From JAFMDF01 sp965222705 (lineage in GTDB: Bacteria > Bacteroidota > Bacteroidia > Chitinophagales > Saprospiraceae): DNA of 64,000 nt. The DNA is taken from NCBI GenBank assembly GCA_965222705.1, contig CBDCUO010000005.1:124001-188000 (forward strand), written 5' to 3'. A program made the position numbers and the translations under genes. The notes below the pieces were generated by a model, which worked only from the letters and a program-made list of their open reading frames with translations, ran no database searches and was not told the origin of the DNA. Below, in pieces: positions 19,133 through 25,955 of this stretch (position 1 is its first letter; every line of letters starts with the position of its first letter).

Positions 19133-19207
19133 ACAGAGGCACGGAGACGCAGAGTTGTGTTTTGAATAGCCCTATGTTTTCTCTGTGCCTTCGTGTCTCC
19201 GTGTTCA
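19133..19207. repeat. Long imperfect palindromic repeat, copy 2
   Basis: Left arm around 19133-19154 (ACAGAGGCACGGAGACGCAG...) and right arm around 19181-19204 (CTCTGTGCCTTCGTGTCTCC...) form an imperfect hairpin. The sequence is recognisably related to the repeat at 1926-1983 (shared GAGACAC/GTGTCTC core). It lies immediately before the aldehyde dehydrogenase start and a false upstream extension of that ORF runs through it. Confidence 0.7.
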
Positions 19208-19223
19208 TTTTAAAATCAACTTT

Positions 19224-20648
19224 GTGAACAGTACTACAACCAGTTATATCAATGGAGAATGGCACAGTATGCCTAATGCTTCAACAATAGCCCTCTATAA
19301 TCCAGGAGATTTAAACCAAAAAATTGCAATGGTATCATTGGCGGATAGCTCCGTAGCGGAAAAAGCAATGATGACTGCTCAGGCTGCTTGGAAAAAATGG
19401 CGAAAAATACCCATTGAACGCAGAGCCAAATTGCTGGAAGAATTACTACACCAAATCATCCTTGCCAAAGAAACTTTTGCGGAAATTATTACAAAAGAGA
19501 ATGGTAAAACCCTTAATGAAGCAAGGGCAGAGGTAACAGGTGCAGTAGCAGAAGGCAAGTACCAACTGCAATTTCTAAAGAGCCATTTAGAGCATCAGGA
19601 AGGAAATGCCATATTGAGATATGAACCTCTAGGCGTTGTCCTATTAATCACTCCTTGGAATTTTCCATTGGCTACCATTACCAGAAAACTCATCCCTGCC
19701 CTTATTGCTGGAAATACCCTTGTTTTAAAAGCATCCGAAATTACGCCTTTAACAGCTTGTGCTTTATTTCAAATTATAGACAAGATAGGTTTTGAGGCAG
19801 GGGTGGCTAATCTTCTTATTGGAATTGGGGAAGCAGTAGGTCCTACCTTACTCCAACATCCTGCCCTCAAAGCCCTTTCTTTCACGGGCTCTAATCCAAC
19901 AGGAGAAGCTATTGTCAAGCTAATTGGAAGCAGAAACATTAAATTTCAGGCAGAAATGGGGGGAGCGAATGCGGTGGTTATTTTAAAAGATGCCGATATA
20001 CAAGCTGCTGTTGAAGCTGTGATAAGCAACCGATTTGCCTGTTGCGGTCAATGGTGTACGGGTACAGGAAGGGTGATTATTGAAAAAGAAATCTATGATG
20101 AAGTGATTTCATTGCTTCAGGAAAAAGCAGCCGCTATACAGGTGGGCTATGGTAGAAATGCGGCTAGTAATATGGGACCATTGACTTCTGAGACTCAGTT
20201 TGCAAAAATTAAGCAGCAAGTAGCATTGGCAGTAGAACAAGGAGCAAAGATACAATATGGCGGCAATCCTGCTACAGTTGAAGGCTATACGGGCTATTAT
20301 TTTGAACCGACCATTTTAACAGGGATAGTACCAGAAATGGCTATTGCACAAGAAGAGGTCTTTGGACCAGTACTTTTGGTGATGCAGGCAAAGGATATTC
20401 AAGATGCTTTGCGAATTAGCAATAACACCGAATTGGGCTTATCCTTTTCGATATACACTTCTGATGAAGCGGCAGCTCATTTTTTTATGGATAATGTGGA
20501 AGCAGGTCTGTGCCATATCAATCTCCCTACGGCTCATAGAAGCTATGCCATGCCCTTATTTGGTTGGAAAAAGTCGGGAAGGGGCATCCCCGAATGTGGG
20601 AGATTTATGCTTGATTTATTTACCCAACCCAAAGTCATTTACAGATGA
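19224..20648 (+). CDS. NAD(P)-dependent aldehyde dehydrogenase (semialdehyde type)
   Basis: 474 residues from a GTG start at 19224 (MNSTTTSYINGEWHSMPN); the longer in-frame ORF would run through the palindromic repeat and is rejected. Classic ALDH features are PWNFPLATITRKLIPALIAGNTLVLKASE for cofactor binding, FTGSNPTGEAI, the general base Glu in AEMGGANAVV, and the nucleophile Cys278 in GQWCTGTGRVI. The C-terminal PLFGWKKSGRGIPECG block completes the fold. In a sugar-acid cluster this suits oxidation of an alpha-ketoglutaric or other semialdehyde. The stop overlaps the next start by four bases (ATGA). Confidence 0.9.
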   Translation: MNSTTTSYINGEWHSMPNASTIALYNPGDLNQKIAMVSLADSSVAEKAMMTAQAAWKKWRKIPIERRAKLLEELLHQIILAKETFAEIITKENGKTLNEARAEVTGAVAEGKYQLQFLKSHLEHQEGNAILRYEPLGVVLLITPWNFPLATITRKLIPALIAGNTLVLKASEITPLTACALFQIIDKIGFEAGVANLLIGIGEAVGPTLLQHPALKALSFTGSNPTGEAIVKLIGSRNIKFQAEMGGANAVVILKDADIQAAVEAVISNRFACCGQWCTGTGRVIIEKEIYDEVISLLQEKAAAIQVGYGRNAASNMGPLTSETQFAKIKQQVALAVEQGAKIQYGGNPATVEGYTGYYFEPTILTGIVPEMAIAQEEVFGPVLLVMQAKDIQDALRISNNTELGLSFSIYTSDEAAAHFFMDNVEAGLCHINLPTAHRSYAMPLFGWKKSGRGIPECGRFMLDLFTQPKVIYR

Positions 20649-21804
20649 GAATTACTGAGATTCGAGAAAAAACCGTTCCTATTGCCTCCGATATACGAAA
20701 TGCCGTAGTGGATTTTTCCAAAATGACCGTTTCTGTAGTAGCGATTAGCACCGATATTTTTCGAAATGGAAAACCTTTGACTGGTTATGGTTTTAACTCC
20801 AATGGACGCTATGCACAAGGAGGGATTATCCGAGATAGAATTATTCCTCGTTTGATGGCAGCCGCTCCAGCAGATTTACTGACCGATGACCGAAGCAATT
20901 TTGACCCTTTTAAGTGCCTAAAGGTAATGATGGCCAATGAAAAGCCGGGCGGTCATGGAGAACGCACAGTTGCAGTTGGCACTATAGATATGGCATTATG
21001 GGATTTGGTGGCAAAAATAGAGCAAAAACCATTGTATCAATTATTAGCGGAGCGTTATCGAAATGGGCAATACGATAAAGAAGTCTATGTGTATGCTGCG
21101 GGCGGCTATTATTATCCTGGAAAAGACCTCAAAGGATTGCAGGACGAATGTAAGAGCTATCTGGATATGGGTTTTGAAACCTGCAAAATGAAGGTTGGAG
21201 GGGCTTCGTTTTCTGAAGATATACGGCGGATTGAAGGCAGCTTTAGAAGGTCGTGGGAAGTGGAACTGCTCTTGCCGTGGATGTAAATGGGCGATTTGAT
21301 TTAGCTACTGCTATCGCATTCAGCAAAGAAATTGCTTCCTTTAACCTCAAGTGGTACGAAGAGGCCGTTGACCCTCTGGATTTTCTTGCCAATGCTGCCG
21401 TAGCAGAAGCTTCCACTACGCCTATTGCAACAGGAGAAAATATTTTCTCCTTAATAGATGCTCAAAACCTCATTCGCTATGGTGGTTTGCAGCCGCAAAG
21501 AGATTATATTCAAATTGACCCCGTATTGAGCTATGGCTTAGTGGAGTATTTAAATATATTAAAAATGTTGGAAAAGTATGGTTGGTCGCCACGGCGTTGC
21601 ATTCCCCACGGTGGGCATCAATTTGGGGTGCATATAGCTGCTGGGTTGGGCTTGTATGGCAATGAAGCCTACCCTCATGTATTTGCGCCTTTCGGCAAAT
21701 TTGCCAAAGGAATGGAAATCAATCAGGGTAAAGTCAGCCTGCCAGATATACCAGGGATTGGCTATGAGTTGGTGGAGGGTTTGTATGAAGTATTAAAATC
21801 GTAA
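20645..21804 (+). pseudogene. Enolase-superfamily sugar-acid dehydratase, two close insertions
   Basis: This gene of the mandelate racemase/muconate lactonising (enolase) superfamily starts at 20645 with MRITEIREKTVPIAS. The N-terminal lid continues to FETCKMKVGGASFSEDIRRIE, in which KMKVGG carries the catalytic Lys pair of the family. The reading frame is then lost. It resumes as VGSGTALAVDVNGRFDLATA (metal Asp in VDVN), with the later metal/base residues in EEAVDP and ATGEN and the catalytic His in PHGGHQFG. Removing one G near 21237 and one near 21249 restores IEAALEVVGSGTALAVDVNG. The substrate is probably an acid sugar. The two same-type insertions 12-15 bases apart are notable. Confidence 0.78.
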
Positions 21805-21854
21805 GACGGATTGCTAATCCGTCCTCTGCTAATACTGGCGGATATCCGCCTTAC
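21801..21854. repeat. REP-like double hairpin between dehydratase and sulfatase genes
   Basis: The first stem is GACGGATT (21805-21812) with AATCCGTC (21816-21823). The second is the perfect palindrome GGCGGATATCCGCC (21837-21850). The outer ends GTAAGACGGAT and ATCCGCCTTAC pair with one mismatch, so the whole region can fold as a larger hairpin of about 54 bases. The compact paired form resembles REP/BIME elements. Confidence 0.7.
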
Positions 21855-21866
21855 AAAAACGCAATA

Positions 21867-23135
21867 ATGAACAGCATTAAAATCTCTTTCCTCCTAATAG
21901 CCCTAATATTGCAAGGCTGCTCCAAAGAAAAAGAATCGCCTAATATTGTTTTTATTTTAGCAGATGATATGGGCGTTGATATTTTTGATGCTTATGGAGG
22001 AACTTCTTATGACACGCCCAATATTGATGCCTTGGCAAAAACTGGGCTAGTCTTTAATCATTGCTACAGTGCTCCGGTATGTTCTCCTTCCAGAGTGAAA
22101 CTTCTTACAGGTCGTTATGGCTTTAGAACAGGGCAAACGTGGGGCTATATCTCACCTGATGAAATTACGTTTGGGCATATTTTACAGGAAGCAGGCTATA
22201 AAGTAGGGCTTGCGGGCAAATGGCAAATGGCTTTATTAAAAGACCATCCGCATCATATTAGAAAAATGGGTTTTGAGGAAAGTTGTGTTTTTGGCTGGCA
22301 TGAAGGACCTCGCTATTATGAACCATTAATCTATCAAAATGGTCATATTAGAATGGATGTAAAAGGCCAGTATGGTCCCGATGTATATACCGATTTTTTA
22401 ATCAATTTTATAAAACGAAATAAAGATCAACCTTTTTTTGCTTATTTCCCTATGACTCTCGCCCATGATATTAGCAATGACCTTCCTTCCCCGCCACCTG
22501 TCGGACCGTTGGGAAGATATGAAACCTTTAAAGAAAATGTGGAATATGCGGATAAATTGATAGGAAGAGTAGTTGGAACCTTGAATGAGTTAAAACTTAG
22601 AGAGAAAACACTTCTAATTTTTGTCGGAGATAATGGTACACCCCACCATTATATTACCGCATTTAAAGACGGGGAGTATATAAAAGAGCCTATTTACTCA
22701 AAAGTTGGCGATACGCTGATGCAAGGAGGCAAAAGTTATTTAACAGACCAGGGTACACATGTGCCTTTGATAGTTAATTGGCAAGGAAAAACACCCCAAG
22801 GAAAGTCCATTGATGACTTAGTTGATTTTAGCGATTTTATGACAACATTTGCGGAATTAGCGAGAGCGGAATTACCCAAAGATAGAATTCTTGACGGGCA
22901 AAGTTTTGCTCCTCAAATATTGGGTGAGAAAGGCAGTCCTAGAAAGTGGATTTATCAATTATGGGAAGGTAAGGCATGGATTCGCAACAGCGATTGGAAA
23001 TTGTATCATAATGATAGTCTTTACCATATAAAAAACGACCCGTTTGAAAAAAATCCAATTACGGAAGAAAAGGATACGGATGAATCCCGATTAATCAGAA
23101 ATTTCCTGAAAAAAGAACGCTTACAATTAAAATGA
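21867..23135 (+). CDS. Sulfatase (formylglycine type) lipoprotein
   Basis: 422 residues. The signal MNSIKISFLLIALILQGCSKE marks a lipoprotein. The mature start SPNIVFILADDMGVD contains the two metal-binding Asp of sulfatases, and Cys72 in the CSPSR motif is the residue converted to formylglycine. Further active-site features include GRYG after the CxPxR element, LAGKWQM and the FVGDNGTP block near the C-terminus. It hydrolyses sulfate esters, likely on a carbohydrate, given its neighbours. It requires a maturase for the Cys modification, which is not in this window. It is intact and starts 12 bases after the REP-like hairpins. Confidence 0.93.
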   Translation: MNSIKISFLLIALILQGCSKEKESPNIVFILADDMGVDIFDAYGGTSYDTPNIDALAKTGLVFNHCYSAPVCSPSRVKLLTGRYGFRTGQTWGYISPDEITFGHILQEAGYKVGLAGKWQMALLKDHPHHIRKMGFEESCVFGWHEGPRYYEPLIYQNGHIRMDVKGQYGPDVYTDFLINFIKRNKDQPFFAYFPMTLAHDISNDLPSPPPVGPLGRYETFKENVEYADKLIGRVVGTLNELKLREKTLLIFVGDNGTPHHYITAFKDGEYIKEPIYSKVGDTLMQGGKSYLTDQGTHVPLIVNWQGKTPQGKSIDDLVDFSDFMTTFAELARAELPKDRILDGQSFAPQILGEKGSPRKWIYQLWEGKAWIRNSDWKLYHNDSLYHIKNDPFEKNPITEEKDTDESRLIRNFLKKERLQLK

Positions 23136-23157
23136 ATTTAAGTACTATGTACCGTAT

Positions 23158-23621
23158 AAAAAAGTGATTTTGAGAGGCGTAATTCTTTACTTGAATAAGT
23201 AAAACACTGCGGGTGGCATGGCTGATGAACTGTGTTAAAATACAATCAAAAAGGTGATAAAATTATTATTATTTTTGTTTTAAATGATATTCATTGTCAA
23301 ATTCTACTTGTTTGGTAACGCAAGCAAAAACTTGTTTTACTAATTTATGCATTACAGCAACGGCTGCTACTTTATGTGGTTTTCCACTACTTCTTAGTCG
23401 GTGATTGCGAATCACTAATTCAAAAAATAGGTCTTTGTACCTAGCTTCTTTTATGGTTCAAACCCTTGTCTGAGATGGGTAACTAATTTAGTTGCCAATC
23501 TCAAACCACTTATATATCAATAAATTCCTAAAGTGTCCCTTTGGACTACTTTTCAAATATAAAGGCTTCTTTTTTGCAATGAAAAAAAGAAGTCAACGTC
23601 TAGCTTGCAAATCACTTTTTT
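23158..23621. mobile_element. IS110-family element remnant bounded by 13-bp inverted repeats
   Basis: The space between the sulfatase and PhoD-like genes holds a minus-strand transposase remnant (23281-23460) bounded by a perfect 13-bp inverted pair: AAAAAAGTGATTT (23158-23170) and its complement (23609-23621). An 18-base version of the same terminal sequence recurs at 46538-46555. Inside, a stem-loop (23471-23502, TGAGAT paired with ATCTCA and AACTAA with TTAGTT) lies upstream of the transposase fragment. Most of the transposase is gone, so the element is inactive. IS110 elements normally lack clear terminal inverted repeats, so the boundaries are uncertain. Confidence 0.55.
23281..23460 (-). 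pseudogene. IS110-family transposase, C-terminal fragment
   Basis: On the minus strand the frame reads RYKDLFFELVIRNHRLRSS followed by GKPHKVAAVAVMHKLVKQVF, the characteristic C-terminus of IS110/IS116/IS902 transposases (transposase_20 domain with the G-K-x-x-K-V-A motif). The N-terminal DEDD catalytic domain and the serine nucleophile region are absent. It is a fragment of about 60 residues with no plausible start codon context. Confidence 0.75.
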
Positions 23622-23684
23622 GTCCAGTTTGGAGTATAATACAAAAATTAACTAGATACAAGTTTTTCTAACAGTCTATTTATT

Positions 23685-25430
23685 ATGGAACAACCCACTT
23701 CACTTAAACTCTTTCCTTTCATTATCCTATTGCTCATAGTAATTGCCTGTGGAAAAAAGGACAAACCCTTAACGCAGGAAAAACTCAAAGAAATAGCCAA
23801 TACTTATGGGCAGTTTGCGCCAGATGATGCCTATGAGGGTGATTCTGAATTTGCCTATTACGGCAGCGAAAATGAATGGACCCGCCGGCAATTTTCAGAG
23901 GCAAGTGCCAACCGATTATACAAAAGAAGAGGGCAGCGGCAATTGCTGGAAATATTAGACGGCAATGCGGCACAGGCAATCGAATTGTGCAAAAAAAGAT
24001 TAGCTGCCGAGCCGAATGACCCCGAGTATTATTATATGTTGACTTTAGCCTATGCTCAATTGGACAAATTATCTAAATCAGAGGACGCCATAAAAAAAGC
24101 GATTGAATTGGGCTTGCCACAAGAGCGATTCCTTGCAGGTCCACGTTCTTTGTTAAAACCAATCATTGACCAATCTGCTTTAAAAAATATACTAGAAAAT
24201 CCAACCAACCAGTTAGTGCATGGGCCTATGTTGGGGGCTGTAACAGATACCGGTATCAATATTTGGTTTAGAACAAAGAAAGAAGGCGAAGTAAGGATTA
24301 CTTGCTTTAAGGATAAGGCTAGAAAAAATAGACTTGGGGTGTTTAGTGGAAAATCAGTAGCTACTAGAGATTATACAGCAATTGTAGCAGTTAAGGGTTT
24401 AACCCCCAATACAAAATACTATTATGATTTAGAAATAAATGGACATAGCTTGCCCCAAGTTAGTGACCTTAGTTTTAAAACCTATCCTTCGGCTACTGCA
24501 CCTCAAAAATTTGCCGTCGCCTTTGGCGGTGGCGCAGGTTATACTCCTCAATATGAACAAATGTGGTCAACGCTTGCTTCCCATGACCTTTCTGCCCTAT
24601 TAATGCTGGGCGATAATGTGTATATTGATATTCCCGAGATGCCTGGACCTTTTCATGACTATACCTATTATCGGCGACAATCCCAACCCAATTTTAGAAA
24701 GTTGGTACAATCCGCCCCAGTTTATGCCATCTGGGACGACCACGATGCTGCTACGGATGATGTTTGGCTCGGTCCCTATAAGGATAAACCGCAATGGAAA
24801 ATGCCTTTGCTAAACGTTTTTAAAAACAACTGGAATAATCCTGCTTATGGCAATGAGGAATGGCCGGGCTGTTGGTTTCAGTTTTCCATTGCTGATGTTG
24901 ATTTTTTTATGCTGGATGGCAGGACTTATCGAACTAATCCTTTTCAAAAAGAAAAAACCATGTTGGGACCTATTCAAAAATCGTGGCTATTTAATGCCTT
25001 AAATGCATCCAAAGCTACTTTTAAAGTAATTGTATCTCCTGTCCCTTGGGCGGACGGTGCAAAACCAGGTAGTAATGATACCTGGAGTGGCTTTCCAAAG
25101 GAACGAAATGAAATTTTCGATTACTTGACTACTCAAAAAATAAAAGGTGTCATACTCTTATCAGCAGACCGCCATAGAACGGATTATTGGAAAATAAAAA
25201 GAACAAAAGATTATCCCTTATATGAATTTACAAGCAGTAAATTGACCAATATTCACACCCATGATTTAATGGAAGGAGCATTATTTGGCTATAATGAAAA
25301 ATGCTCCTTTGGTAAACTAACGTTTGATACTACGCTAGATGACCCGACCATTACCTTTGAAATATTTAGTATTGATAATGAAAGAATACATACTTATATC
25401 ATTAAACAAAGTGAGTACAGTATAAATTAG
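23685..25430 (+). CDS. PhoD-like metallophosphoesterase lipoprotein with TPR-like N-terminus
   Basis: 581 residues. MEQPTSLKLFPFIILLLIVIACGKK is a lipoprotein signal. Residues about 70-150 form a small helical, TPR-like part (LLEILDGNAAQAIELCKKR, EPNDPEYYYMLTLAYAQL). Residues about 180-270 form a fibronectin-like domain of the PhoD N-terminal type (GPMLGAVTDTGINIWFRT). The metallophosphatase domain follows with LMLGDNVYID, YAIWDDHDAATDD and ILLSADRHRTDYWK, the Asp/Asn/His ligand blocks of the PhoD alkaline phosphatase/phosphodiesterase family. It likely releases phosphate from organic phosphodiesters outside the cytoplasm. The TPR-like addition is not usual for PhoD. Confidence 0.85.
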   Translation: MEQPTSLKLFPFIILLLIVIACGKKDKPLTQEKLKEIANTYGQFAPDDAYEGDSEFAYYGSENEWTRRQFSEASANRLYKRRGQRQLLEILDGNAAQAIELCKKRLAAEPNDPEYYYMLTLAYAQLDKLSKSEDAIKKAIELGLPQERFLAGPRSLLKPIIDQSALKNILENPTNQLVHGPMLGAVTDTGINIWFRTKKEGEVRITCFKDKARKNRLGVFSGKSVATRDYTAIVAVKGLTPNTKYYYDLEINGHSLPQVSDLSFKTYPSATAPQKFAVAFGGGAGYTPQYEQMWSTLASHDLSALLMLGDNVYIDIPEMPGPFHDYTYYRRQSQPNFRKLVQSAPVYAIWDDHDAATDDVWLGPYKDKPQWKMPLLNVFKNNWNNPAYGNEEWPGCWFQFSIADVDFFMLDGRTYRTNPFQKEKTMLGPIQKSWLFNALNASKATFKVIVSPVPWADGAKPGSNDTWSGFPKERNEIFDYLTTQKIKGVILLSADRHRTDYWKIKRTKDYPLYEFTSSKLTNIHTHDLMEGALFGYNEKCSFGKLTFDTTLDDPTITFEIFSIDNERIHTYIIKQSEYSIN

Positions 25431-25907
25431 ATTTCCTCTGGTCTTTTGTGAAAACAGAAATATTAAAGTAATCGAAAAGAGTATGTTAAAGCAATAATGA
25501 TGTAGAAAGCACGACTGGATTGGCTAGCTCTGGAGCAAATATAATTGTATTGTTTTATTAAAGCGAATAGCAGAAATCTTTCCACAGAGAAGCTTGGTAA
25601 ATGCCTTCTGTGTTTGGTAACTCAAATAGGGCTATTGCAAGTAGGAGGAAAATTGATTTTCAAAAGTGTGTAGTACTTAATTATTTTTCCTATATTTGTA
25701 TCATCTATTACTTTCCCTCAAACTGCAAACACTTGCATCGCCATCAATATTAATTGACTTCCTAATCTTTTTATTTGTGCTTTCTTTGGCCAAGCATAAA
25801 TATTTCTCCCGAATTCCGATTTAAGTTGAAATTAGAAAATGGGTATTATCTTGTTAAACTTGTCTTTACAAGCAGTTTTTAGCTTTAGGCATTCTGAATA
25901 ATTCCTG
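25431..25907. other. Intergenic region, 477 bases, no gene recognised
   Basis: No ORF of protein-like composition. TATATTTG at 25691-25698 matches the Bacteroidota -7 consensus TAnnTTTG, but no good -33 partner was seen, so it is only a possible promoter for the peroxidase gene. No hairpin with a long perfect stem was seen. Confidence 0.35.
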
Positions 25908-25955
25908 TTGAATTCAGCACCCATTTTAAAAAAACAAATTTATAATAATAATTAC

